Assembly: GCA_946628865.1 (NCBI GenBank)
Contig: CAMOXE010000048.1
Location: forward strand, 1 to 8,068
DNA length: 8,068 nucleotides
Reading direction: 5' to 3'
Source of the DNA: an uncultured Clostridia bacterium
Lineage (GTDB): Bacteria > Bacillota > Clostridia > Christensenellales > Borkfalkiaceae
The position numbers and the translations under genes are program-made. Every line of letters begins with the position of its first letter. Within the stretch, counting starts at the first letter, position 1. This document shows positions 1-6,671 of this stretch, piece after piece. The notes under the pieces were generated by a model. It was not told where the DNA came from. It saw nothing but the letters and a program-made list of their open reading frames with translations, and searched no databases.

Positions 1-11
1 AAAAAGTTATA

Positions 12-431
12 ATGTATTTCGTTGTTACTGCGATATGCAACGTTTTGGGCTCCTTCCTCGATACCGCTAAGTCGGCGGCAAATTCGGCTACCGGTCCTTC
101 GCAGGGTACTGTACTGAACTTTGCTTCTAATCTCGGTTTGGGCATATTCATGATTATTCTTTCAGTATTTGCCTTGATCTTTACAGCAATAGGCGTCGGC
201 AAGAGAGCGGATGATAAGCCGGTAAGAAAAGTTCCGGTTTTAATCGGCGTGGCGTTCTTGTTGGGATGCATTGCAATAAACAATTCCTATGAGGGCGTAG
301 TTGCGGTTACCTCGACAATAAGTTATATGATTATGGCGGCTGCGATACTCGTAGCGGTGCTTGCGTTTATGAAACCCGAAAAACAAGTTGAAGCGGCAAG
401 CGAGGCACCCGCTGAAACCACCGAAGAATAA
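12..431 (+). CDS. Small membrane protein with acidic C-terminal tail (possibly 5'-truncated)
   Basis: I do not recognise this 139-residue protein. Three hydrophobic segments are visible at about residues 38-62, 74-90 and 101-120, so it should sit in the cytoplasmic membrane. A short basic loop (KRADDKPVRK, 64-73) separates the first two. The last 19 residues form a Glu/Ala/Thr-rich hydrophilic tail. Residues 1-15 are also fairly hydrophobic. The reading frame stays open to the left edge (KVI precedes the ATG) and no Shine-Dalgarno sequence lies in the 11 visible upstream bases. The ATG at 12 may therefore be internal and the true start outside the window. A strong hairpin terminator follows 17 bases after the stop, so this is the last gene of its unit. 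No function can be assigned. I am confident that it is coding, not of the start. Confidence 0.75.
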   Translation: MYFVVTAICNVLGSFLDTAKSAANSATGPSQGTVLNFASNLGLGIFMIILSVFALIFTAIGVGKRADDKPVRKVPVLIGVAFLLGCIAINNSYEGVVAVTSTISYMIMAAAILVAVLAFMKPEKQVEAASEAPAETTEE

Positions 432-448
432 TAAATGCTTAAAATTTC

Positions 449-477
449 CCGCGCCGAAATTTCGGCGCGGATTTTTT
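449..477 (+). terminator. Rho-independent terminator, perfect palindrome, possibly bidirectional
   Basis: An 11-bp perfect inverted repeat (449-459 with 460-470, CCGCGCCGAAA / TTTCGGCGCGG) is followed by A and six T. It lies 17 bases after the stop of the first gene. In the - direction it begins 17 bases past the gdhA stop, but there it is followed by only a broken T tract (GAAATTTT). It should therefore terminate the + strand well and gdhA less efficiently. As a perfect palindrome it must open a few central pairs to form its loop. Confidence 0.9.
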
Positions 478-487
478 ACGTTTATTT

Positions 488-1846
488 TCAGTAAAGCCCT
501 TGAGCGATCATCGCGTCCGCGACTTTCTTAAATCCCGCAAGGTTTGCGCCTACGACGAGGTCGTATGGAAGATCGTATTCTTCGAGCGCGTCTACTATCT
601 GTTGATAGATATTGTGCATTATGCCTTTAAGTTTAGCGTCAACTTCTTCTTTTGTCCAGGTAAGACGTTCGCTGTTTTGCGTCATTTCGAGACCGCTCGT
701 CGCAACGCCGCCCGCGTTCGCCGCCTTGCTCGGGCAGATGATGACGCCGTTTGCCTTGAGGTACTCAATAGCCTCGATAGTCGTGGACATGTTGGAAACT
801 TCGTTGACGAACTTAACGCCGCAAGCGACGATTTTTTTCGCGTCGTCTAACGTTATTTCGTTTTGCGTGGCGCACGGCATATATATATCCGCTTTAACGT
901 TGCCCCACGGCTTTTCGCCTTCGTGGAAGGGGAGATTATACTTGACGGCATAGTCTTTGATTTTAAGCGAAGTGCTGGCGCGCATTTCGAGAAGATAATC
1001 GATCTTTTCGCCGGTAACGCCGTCGGGATCGTAAACGTAGCCTTGAGAGCCGGAAATCGAAACGACTTTTCCGCCGAGTTCCGCGATCTTTTTGCAAGCG
1101 CCCCAGGTCACGTTGCCGTAGCCGGAAAGCGCGAAAGTCTTGCCCTTAATATCTTCGCCGAAGTGTTTTAAAACGTCTTGGAGGAAATAAACCGAGCCGT
1201 AGCCGGTAGCCTCCGGACGTATAAGACTTCCGCCGAAAGACAGACCCTTACCCGTCAAAACGCCGTTTTCGTAAGCGCCGCGTATTCTCTTATACTGACC
1301 GAACATATATCCGATCTCTCTGCCGCCTACGCCTATATCGCCCGCGGGAACGTCCACGTCCGGACCGATATGACGATACAACTCGGTCATAAACGCCTGG
1401 CAGAATCTCATTATTTCCTCATCGGTCTTTCCGACGGGGCTGAAATCCGAGCCGCCCTTGCCGCCGCCCATGGGGAGGCTGGTAAGACTGTTTTTAAACG
1501 TCTGTTCAAAGCCGAGGAATTTTAAAATACTCTGGTTTACGGTAGCGTGGAAACGGAGACCGCCCTTGTAAGGTCCTATAGCGTTGTTGAACTGAACGCG
1601 ATAGCCTCTGTTTACCTGGTAATTGCCGTTTCTGTCCTCCCATACGACCCTGAAACTGATTATTCTGTCCGGTTCGACGAGCCTTTCCAAAATAGAGTTT
1701 TTGCGGTAAAGATCTTCGTACTTGTTTACCGCCGGCTCAAGCGACGATAAAACTTCGGTTACCGCCTGAACGAATTCGGGTTCGTTGCAATTTTTCGTCT
1801 TTACGTCGTCAATTACTTTTGCGACGTATGAATTGGTTACTTTCAT
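488..1846 (-). CDS. gdhA: Glutamate dehydrogenase, hexameric GdhA type
   Basis: This cytoplasmic enzyme interconverts 2-oxoglutarate plus ammonium and L-glutamate using NAD(P)H. The 452-residue length fits the roughly 450-residue hexameric bacterial family. The substrate-binding stretch GGLRFH is at 95-100, followed by the catalytic-lysine motif PMGGGKGG (125-132, Lys130). DVPAGDIGVGGREIGY (165-180) and GKGLSFGGSLIRPEATGYG (219-237) are near-invariant in the family. The dinucleotide-binding GYGNVTWGA is at 242-250. From memory, the C-terminal half closely resembles Clostridium symbiosum GDH (MPCATQN, NAGGV, QNSERLTWT). I chose the ATG at 1846 over the in-frame ATG at 1906. It has a GCGAGGT ribosome binding site 8 bases upstream, and homologues begin near there; the 20 extra residues look like translated leader. 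The coenzyme choice is unclear (see findings). It is convergent with the first gene and divergent from the peptidase gene. Confidence 0.96.
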   Translation of the reverse strand: MKVTNSYVAKVIDDVKTKNCNEPEFVQAVTEVLSSLEPAVNKYEDLYRKNSILERLVEPDRIISFRVVWEDRNGNYQVNRGYRVQFNNAIGPYKGGLRFHATVNQSILKFLGFEQTFKNSLTSLPMGGGKGGSDFSPVGKTDEEIMRFCQAFMTELYRHIGPDVDVPAGDIGVGGREIGYMFGQYKRIRGAYENGVLTGKGLSFGGSLIRPEATGYGSVYFLQDVLKHFGEDIKGKTFALSGYGNVTWGACKKIAELGGKVVSISGSQGYVYDPDGVTGEKIDYLLEMRASTSLKIKDYAVKYNLPFHEGEKPWGNVKADIYMPCATQNEITLDDAKKIVACGVKFVNEVSNMSTTIEAIEYLKANGVIICPSKAANAGGVATSGLEMTQNSERLTWTKEEVDAKLKGIMHNIYQQIVDALEEYDLPYDLVVGANLAGFKKVADAMIAQGLY

Positions 1847-1877
1847 TGTTTTTACCTCGCAATAAAATTTTTTTAAT

Positions 1878-1906
1878 ATTATATCACATCGGCGCGGAAA
1901 AATCAT
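1878..1906 (-). promoter_or_regulatory. gdhA promoter with extended -10
   Basis: On the - strand a perfect extended -10, TGATATAAT (1886-1878), lies 31 bases before the gdhA ATG. The hexamer 17 bases further upstream is only ATGATT (1906-1901), a poor -35, as is common when the extended -10 is present. The predicted start near 1871 gives a leader of about 25 bases that contains the GAGGT ribosome binding site at 1854-1858. This is pattern-based only. Confidence 0.6.
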
Positions 1907-1912
1907 CTGTTT

Positions 1913-1921
1913 TGATATAAT
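1913..1921 (+). promoter_or_regulatory. Second extended -10 in the divergent intergenic region
   Basis: TGATATAAT also occurs on the + strand at 1913-1921, facing the peptidase gene. No recognisable -35 lies 16-18 bases upstream. If used, it would give a leader of roughly 90 bases for the peptidase mRNA, in contrast to the much closer promoter at 1987-2015. In an AT-rich intergenic region a chance match is quite possible. Confidence 0.25.
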
Positions 1922-1986
1922 TTTATGCCCGTATACCGATTATTATTTCTTATAAAAGATAAAAGCGTGTTTTATATCGAAATCGA

Positions 1987-2015
1987 TTGAAAAGAAATCG
2001 GAAATATTGTATAAT
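1987..2015 (+). promoter_or_regulatory. Consensus-like promoter abutting the peptidase start codon
   Basis: TTGAAA (1987-1992), a 17-base spacer and a perfect TATAAT (2010-2015) form the best sigma-A-type promoter in the window. Transcription would normally begin about 6-8 bases after the -10, at 2021-2023, which coincides with the ATG at 2022. The transcript would then have essentially no 5' leader. Confidence 0.65.
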
Positions 2016-2021
2016 AACCGT

Positions 2022-2723
2022 ATGGATAAATACTTGATCGCGATAGGCGGCGGAGAACTGAGAACGAAAGAAACGCTCGAAATAGATAAATTCATCGGTG
2101 AAATAGCGAAAAAGCGCGTAACAGACAGGCGTGTAAACGCCCTGTTTATAGGCACTGCGAGCCACGACAGTATGCCGTATTACAACACCTTTCACAAGAC
2201 CTATACCGGCGTACTCGGTTTTAAAACCGACTGCGTTTTATCCGTCTACGTCGAAATGGACGAAGAGAAGATACGCTCTAAGTTCGACAAAGCGGATATG
2301 ATTTACGTCGGCGGCGGAGATACGGTGTATATGCTCGGAGTGTGGCGGGAAAAGGGGATTGACAAACTTATCCTCGACGCCTACGACCGCGGGGTAGTCC
2401 TTTGCGGGCTGTCTGCGGGAGCGATATGCTGGTTCGAGCATATGTATACGGACAGCGATATTACTGGAAAGATCGGCGATTACGATTACGCCGACGCGCT
2501 GGGTTTAATAAACGGTTGCGCGTGTCCGCACTATAACGAGCGCAGAAAAGACGTATTTTCAAGCGATAAAACGCACGCGTATTTGCCTATGTACGCAATG
2601 GAAAACAATTCCGCAATCGTATTTAAAAATGGAATTCTTTTAGGTAAGGTCGGCGAAAATTCGTCTTATTATCTTGAAAACTCAAACGGGGAAATGCGTG
2701 AAAACGCGATAAAAACGCTATAA
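2022..2723 (+). CDS. Peptidase S51 family protein (peptidase E-like)
   Basis: This is a 233-residue cytoplasmic protein of the S51 family (PepE / cyanophycinase / class I glutamine-amidotransferase-like fold). PepE proper cleaves Asp-X dipeptides; the substrate here is not shown. Visible motifs are the N-terminal strand and glycine turn YLIAIGGGEL (4-13), IYVGGGDTVYML (94-105), the nucleophile elbow GLSAGA (129-134, Ser131), and CPHYNER (168-174) with the probable catalytic His170. The third catalytic residue is not certain by eye. I chose ATG 2022 rather than the in-frame TTG at 2007. The protein then starts right before its first strand, and the TTG overlaps the spacer and -10 of the promoter. 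Neither start has a Shine-Dalgarno sequence. The gene stands alone between divergent gdhA and the following two-component operon. Confidence 0.9.
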   Translation: MDKYLIAIGGGELRTKETLEIDKFIGEIAKKRVTDRRVNALFIGTASHDSMPYYNTFHKTYTGVLGFKTDCVLSVYVEMDEEKIRSKFDKADMIYVGGGDTVYMLGVWREKGIDKLILDAYDRGVVLCGLSAGAICWFEHMYTDSDITGKIGDYDYADALGLINGCACPHYNERRKDVFSSDKTHAYLPMYAMENNSAIVFKNGILLGKVGENSSYYLENSNGEMRENAIKTL

Positions 2724-2759
2724 AAGTACTAAAAAGCACAGTTTTCATACGCTTTTCAC

Positions 2760-2798
2760 TTAAATTGCATTGAAGTTGCGGATATAATGTGTTAAAAT
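2760..2798 (+). promoter_or_regulatory. Promoter region of the two-component/lgt operon
   Basis: Two overlapping promoter candidates precede the regulator gene. One is TTAAAT (2760-2765), 17 bases, TATAAT (2783-2788), with a leader of about 23 bases. The other is TTGAAG (2770-2775), 17 bases, TAAAAT (2793-2798), with a leader of about 13 bases. The first has the better -10, the second the better -35. The GGAGGAG ribosome binding site (2808-2814) lies in both leaders. No clear terminator separates this region from the peptidase gene, so some readthrough into the operon is possible. Confidence 0.5.
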
Positions 2799-2817
2799 AA
2801 AAGAGACGGAGGAGAAA

Positions 2818-3495
2818 ATGTATAAAATTCTCATAGTTGACGACGAAGAAAAGATAAGGGAAGTGTTGTCCGAATACGCCGAATTCGAAGGCTACGAGCC
2901 GGACGAGGCGGCGGACGGCATGGAGGCTGTCGCGAAAGTAAAGGATAAGGATTACGATCTCGTTATAATGGACGTAATGATGCCCAAACTCGACGGATAT
3001 TCGGCGGTCAAGGAAATAAAGAAGATCAAAGATATACCGATAATAATGCTGTCGGCGCGCGGCGAGGAATACGATAAATTATTCGGTTTCGAGATAGGCA
3101 TAGACGATTACGTCGTGAAACCTTTTTCGCCTAAAGAAGTAATGGCGAGGATCAACGCCGTTTTAAAACGTAAAAACAGCACGATACAGGAAAAGCGCAA
3201 CGCTTCGGCACTCAAATTCGACGGGCTTGAGATAGATATGCTCGGCAGAAACGTGTACGTCGACGGCGAAAAAGCGGAACTTACGCCGAAGGAATACGAA
3301 CTGCTGTTTTATATGGTCAACAACAACGGTATAGCGCTTTCGAGGGAAAAACTTCTCCAAGACGTTTGGGGATACGACTTTTTCGGCGACGATCGCACGG
3401 TCGATACTCACGTCAAGATGCTCAGGGGCAACTTAAAACAGTATCGGAAATTTATAGTAACGCTCCGCGGAATGGGATATAAATTCGAGGCATGA
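2818..3495 (+). CDS. Two-component response regulator, OmpR/PhoB family
   Basis: This is a 225-residue cytoplasmic DNA-binding regulator. The receiver domain (1-118) has the acidic pocket VDDEE (Asp8, Asp9), the phospho-acceptor Asp52 in VIMDVMMPKLDGY, Ser79 in MLSAR and Lys101 in VVKPFSP. A linker leads to a winged-helix domain (about 130-225) with the family signatures LTPKEYELL (155-163), ALSREKLLQDVWGY (173-186), DRTVDTHVKMLR (192-203) and the C-terminal RGMGYKFE wing. All catalytic residues are present. The start is fixed by GGAGGAG five bases upstream. It overlaps the kinase gene by four bases (ATGA), the usual sign of a cognate pair. Target genes are unknown; the downstream membrane genes in the same operon are natural candidates for the same response. 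Confidence 0.96.
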   Translation: MYKILIVDDEEKIREVLSEYAEFEGYEPDEAADGMEAVAKVKDKDYDLVIMDVMMPKLDGYSAVKEIKKIKDIPIIMLSARGEEYDKLFGFEIGIDDYVVKPFSPKEVMARINAVLKRKNSTIQEKRNASALKFDGLEIDMLGRNVYVDGEKAELTPKEYELLFYMVNNNGIALSREKLLQDVWGYDFFGDDRTVDTHVKMLRGNLKQYRKFIVTLRGMGYKFEA

Positions 3496-4904
3496 AAAGA
3501 CCGAATTTAAGGCGGCTGAAGTTCAGCACCTGGTTTTATTTTTTGGCTTTCACGGCTGTGATTATAGCGAGTATGTGGATATTCCAATTCGTGTTTTTGG
3601 AAGAGTACTATTCAAACGCGAAAATTTCCACTATGCGCGAGTACGCCGATATCATAGACGCCGCACTTTCGAGCGGCGAACCGATCGGCTCGGCTGTAGA
3701 CGAGTGTAAAGACGTCGGCATCGACGTAACCGTAATCGATAAGAATAAAACCGACGGCAATTACGCGATATTATACAATTCGGCTGATCGCTCGGACGCA
3801 AATTTAATATCTAAGGCAGAGACGGAGTTCGTCTCTAACGGCTTTGTCGCTAAATCCGGGAAGTATATCGGGAAGGACTCAAAGCCCAGTTTGCTATATT
3901 ACATTAAGGCAACGGAATATCAAGGTAAAGCCTCGTACTTACTTCTCGCGTCGCCTTACGCAAAATTATACGAGGCTATGAACGTCTTAAAAATCCAATC
4001 GGCGTTTATAACGATTATCACACTCGTAATAAGTATAGCGCTTGCCTGGTATTTTTCAGGGAAACTCTCCAAGCCCATCGACGATATGTCCGAAACGGCA
4101 AAACGCTGGGCGGAGGGCGACAATTCGGTAACCTTCAGCGCGACCGATACATATACCGAGATAACCGAACTCGCGGAGGCGTTGAACTACGCCAAAGACG
4201 GCGTTTCAAAGGCGGGAGAATTACAAAGAGACCTCCTTGCAAACGTTTCGCACGACTTAAAGACGCCGCTTACCATGATCAAGGCTTACGCCGAAATGAT
4301 AAACGACATCTCCGGTGACGATAAAATAAAGCGCGGCAAGCATACGAAAGTAATAATCGACGAGGCGGACAGGCTGACTAATCTCGTAAACGACATTTTA
4401 AACCTTTCCAAACTTCAGTCGTCGGTAGACGACCTCGAAATGACCGAAATAAACCTTTCGGCGCTTACCGAAAGGGTGATCGCGAGGTTTTCGGATTTCG
4501 TCGAAAACAAGGGCTATAAAATCGAGGAATATATAGCGCCGGACCTTATGACGCTTGCGGACGAGAAAAAAGTCGAGCAAGTTATATATAATCTGCTTGG
4601 GAATTCGCTCAATTATACCGGCGATGATAAGACGGTCAAGGTCTATCTTACCGCCGAAAACGATAAAATCCTGCTTGAAATAATCGATTCCGGCAAAGGC
4701 ATTAAGTCGGACGCTCTCGATACTATCTGGGAGAGATATTACAGGTTTTCAGAAACGAATACCCGACCCGTCAAGGGGACGGGACTCGGTTTATCGATAG
4801 TAAAGGCGATACTTGAGAACCATAAACTTAAATACGGAGTCAGAAGTAAAGAAAATTGCGGCAGCAATTTCTTCGTGGAGTTCAACAGAATAAAAAATGA
4901 ATAA
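3492..4904 (+). CDS. Membrane sensor histidine kinase, cognate to the preceding regulator
   Basis: This 470-residue kinase should autophosphorylate and pass phosphate to Asp52 of the preceding regulator. In order it has a basic N-terminus, transmembrane helix 1 (about 13-36), an extracytoplasmic sensor region of about 130 residues (37-165), transmembrane helix 2 (about 167-188), a HAMP-like linker (189-242), a HisKA dimerisation domain with His254 in NVSHDLKTPL, and an HATPase domain. The HATPase N box is E362xxxxNLLGN371, the G1 box DSGKGI (399-404), the F-box-like region IWERYYR (412-418) and the G2 box KGTGLGLS (428-435). All catalytic boxes are intact. The sensor region shows no motif I can name, so the stimulus is unknown. 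The start overlaps the regulator stop (ATGA) and the end overlaps the next gene by eight bases. Confidence 0.96.
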   Translation: MKRPNLRRLKFSTWFYFLAFTAVIIASMWIFQFVFLEEYYSNAKISTMREYADIIDAALSSGEPIGSAVDECKDVGIDVTVIDKNKTDGNYAILYNSADRSDANLISKAETEFVSNGFVAKSGKYIGKDSKPSLLYYIKATEYQGKASYLLLASPYAKLYEAMNVLKIQSAFITIITLVISIALAWYFSGKLSKPIDDMSETAKRWAEGDNSVTFSATDTYTEITELAEALNYAKDGVSKAGELQRDLLANVSHDLKTPLTMIKAYAEMINDISGDDKIKRGKHTKVIIDEADRLTNLVNDILNLSKLQSSVDDLEMTEINLSALTERVIARFSDFVENKGYKIEEYIAPDLMTLADEKKVEQVIYNLLGNSLNYTGDDKTVKVYLTAENDKILLEIIDSGKGIKSDALDTIWERYYRFSETNTRPVKGTGLGLSIVKAILENHKLKYGVRSKENCGSNFFVEFNRIKNE

Positions 4905-5907
4905 CGATTATTTAAGGGTAAACTCAAAAGACGCTCAAGACGGCGTCGTAGAGGGGATATATACGGTCAAAACCGATAAAAAAGCGGAGCAAGACAAAAC
5001 GCCGACGCTCTATACTTTTTTTCGTAAAAAGAGTCTCGGCACGTTAGATTTTCATGGCAGGATTCCGAGCCTTGTAAAACCTCTCGCGGTTTTTTTGATT
5101 TCTCTTGCGCTTTTTGCGGCGCTGGCGCTTATCGCGATTTCAGCGCATAGTCCGGATATATTCCTTCTTCTTGCCGTTGTCGTCTCTTTAACGGCGCCGC
5201 TCTTTTTTATAACCGCGTTTTTTGAATTCAACACCTTTAAAAACGTCGGTTGCGCGGAAATATTCGGAGGCATTGCCATAGGCGCGCTTTATTACACGGT
5301 GCCGGCTATTCTTAAAGGCTATCTTTCGGACGCAATGTTTCAATCCTCTAAAATATCGGATTTGCTCTTCACCGTTATTTCTGACAGCGGACTTATCGTC
5401 CTGTCTTATTTTTACGTCAGACTTATGCGCAAGGCAAACCTTTTCGCTTCGTTTTTGCTCGTCGTTTGCGTGTTCGGCGGCTTTACGTTTACGAATTCGC
5501 TTTTAAAAATTTATTCGAGTCTTTTCACGAGCGTTACGATTGCGGGTGAGGAACAGTCCGTCGTATTTGCGATAATAAAATCCGATAAGTTTTTCGGAGA
5601 CGCTCTTAACTCATTTATTTCGTCCGTATTTAAAGTCGGCGTGTACGAGGCGACGCTCTATTTCAGTTGGTCGGTAATATCTGCGGGAGTTATAGCGCTT
5701 AAAGTTTCACCGCTTAAATCCGTGTATAACGACGGCTCAATGTACTTTTTACTGATTTTAGAAGTCGTACTCCACGTTATAGAAAATATCGGTTCGGTGC
5801 TTATAGCGGTAGACGTCGTGCTGAAAATCGTGACCGTATCGGTATCGATAATAGTTGCGCTTAGAATGCTTAACTTTATAATAATGAAAAATCCGCGAAA
5901 GGTATAA
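4897..5907 (+). CDS. Polytopic membrane protein, probable catalytically degenerate PrsW-family protease
   Basis: A hydrophilic N-terminal region of about 55 residues precedes about eight hydrophobic segments (roughly 61-83, 87-108, 120-140, 157-177, 182-202, 243-270, 281-300, 304-328). The stretch 96-140, with FFEFNTFKNVGCAEI, resembles the FFELNxPRNISxxE region that I recall in clostridial PrsW-type intramembrane metalloproteases. Later segments line up with the other PrsW motifs: GFTFTN (195-200) with GFAxxEN, YFSWSVISAG (255-264) with HAxWxxxxG, and LHVIEN (292-297) with LHxxWN. The metal-binding residues are mostly absent: no EExxK, Glu replaced by Thr199, and the first His by Tyr255. Only His293 of the last motif remains. 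It starts inside the kinase gene (eight-base overlap, no clear ribosome binding site, so probably coupled translation) and ends two bases before the Lgt gene. Coding and membrane calls are firm; the family call is from memory and tentative. Confidence 0.6.
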   Translation: MNNDYLRVNSKDAQDGVVEGIYTVKTDKKAEQDKTPTLYTFFRKKSLGTLDFHGRIPSLVKPLAVFLISLALFAALALIAISAHSPDIFLLLAVVVSLTAPLFFITAFFEFNTFKNVGCAEIFGGIAIGALYYTVPAILKGYLSDAMFQSSKISDLLFTVISDSGLIVLSYFYVRLMRKANLFASFLLVVCVFGGFTFTNSLLKIYSSLFTSVTIAGEEQSVVFAIIKSDKFFGDALNSFISSVFKVGVYEATLYFSWSVISAGVIALKVSPLKSVYNDGSMYFLLILEVVLHVIENIGSVLIAVDVVLKIVTVSVSIIVALRMLNFIIMKNPRKV

Positions 5908-5909
5908 TT

Positions 5910-6671
5910 ATGTATCCAAACGAGATAATTTTCGGAATAACTTTATACGATATTTTTATGCTTATAGGGATAGTTATGGCGCTCGTGATCTACGACGCAT
6001 ACGTTTCAAAGCGTAAATTGCCGATAAAAGTACATAACTTCTATTTGGTTTTAGGCGTAGCGTCCATAATAACGGGGCTTATCGGCGCGGGGTTATTCCA
6101 ATCCGTATTCAACTATATAAAGAGCGGAGTTTTCAAATGGGGCGGAATAACTTTTTACGGCGGAATAATAACCGGCGCGGCGACGTTTTTGATAGGTCTT
6201 TATCTCGTCGGCGGCAGGGGGTTTAAGGAAAGGGAGCATCTGACGTATTTTACTCACGTCTACGAAGTCGCGCCCTGCTGCATAACGATAGCGCACGCTT
6301 TCGGTCGGATAGGCTGCCTTACCGCGGGCTGTTGTCACGGCGCGGAAACGGACGGGTTTCCCGGTATTTTTATGCGCGTTGCCGAAAATCCGCACGGCGC
6401 TTATTACGTCCCTACGCAACTGTACGAGGCAATCTTTCTGTTTTGCCTTTTCGCGCTACTCAGTTATTTTTACAAGAAAAATAAAAAGATAAACTTCATA
6501 GTTTACCTTTTGTCTTACGGCTCGTGGCGCTTTATTATAGAGTTTTTCAGAGCGGACGAGCGCGGAGCGCTGTTGCCGTTTTTAACGCCCGCTCAGGCAA
6601 TATCCGTTCTGGCTATAGCGATAGGGCTTATACTGTTGTTTTTTAGATTAAAAAAGAGAAACGCCGATTAA
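5910..6671 (+). CDS. lgt: Prolipoprotein diacylglyceryl transferase family protein (Lgt)
   Basis: Lgt is a cytoplasmic-membrane enzyme that moves diacylglycerol from phosphatidylglycerol onto the lipobox cysteine of prolipoproteins. This 253-residue protein has about seven hydrophobic segments. Family landmarks are GGITFYGGIITG (78-89), FGRIGCLTAGCCHG (131-144) with the conserved Arg133, PTQLYEA (168-174), YGSWRFIIEFFR (203-214), and TPAQAIS (226-232) in the last helix. It differs from E. coli Lgt in several places. Tyr83 stands where His103 is expected, Cys136 stands at the Asn of GRIGN, and there are five cysteines (123, 124, 136, 141, 142) in the central region. Such GCC variants are, as I recall, common in Clostridia. 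It could be the sole Lgt or a divergent paralogue. GAAAGG (5897-5902) is its ribosome binding site. It is last in the two-component operon. Confidence 0.82.
   Translation: MYPNEIIFGITLYDIFMLIGIVMALVIYDAYVSKRKLPIKVHNFYLVLGVASIITGLIGAGLFQSVFNYIKSGVFKWGGITFYGGIITGAATFLIGLYLVGGRGFKEREHLTYFTHVYEVAPCCITIAHAFGRIGCLTAGCCHGAETDGFPGIFMRVAENPHGAYYVPTQLYEAIFLFCLFALLSYFYKKNKKINFIVYLLSYGSWRFIIEFFRADERGALLPFLTPAQAISVLAIAIGLILLFFRLKKRNAD

Noticed and set aside
500..1750. Several open frames of 67-116 codons on the + strand opposite gdhA
   Set aside because: They lie entirely antisense to a clearly conserved enzyme, lack ribosome binding sites and show no recognisable protein features.
1847..1906. A 20-residue N-terminal extension of gdhA from an ATG at 1906
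   Set aside because: The ATG at 1846 has a GAGGT site at proper distance and matches the usual protein start; the extension crosses the predicted promoter.
2007..2021. A TTG start for the peptidase gene, adding five residues
   Set aside because: It overlaps the spacer and -10 of the best promoter and has no ribosome binding site.
2724..2760. A possible terminator after the peptidase gene (AAAAGC ... GCTTTT)
   Set aside because: Only six weak pairs around a 13-base loop and no GC-rich stem; not credible as an intrinsic terminator.
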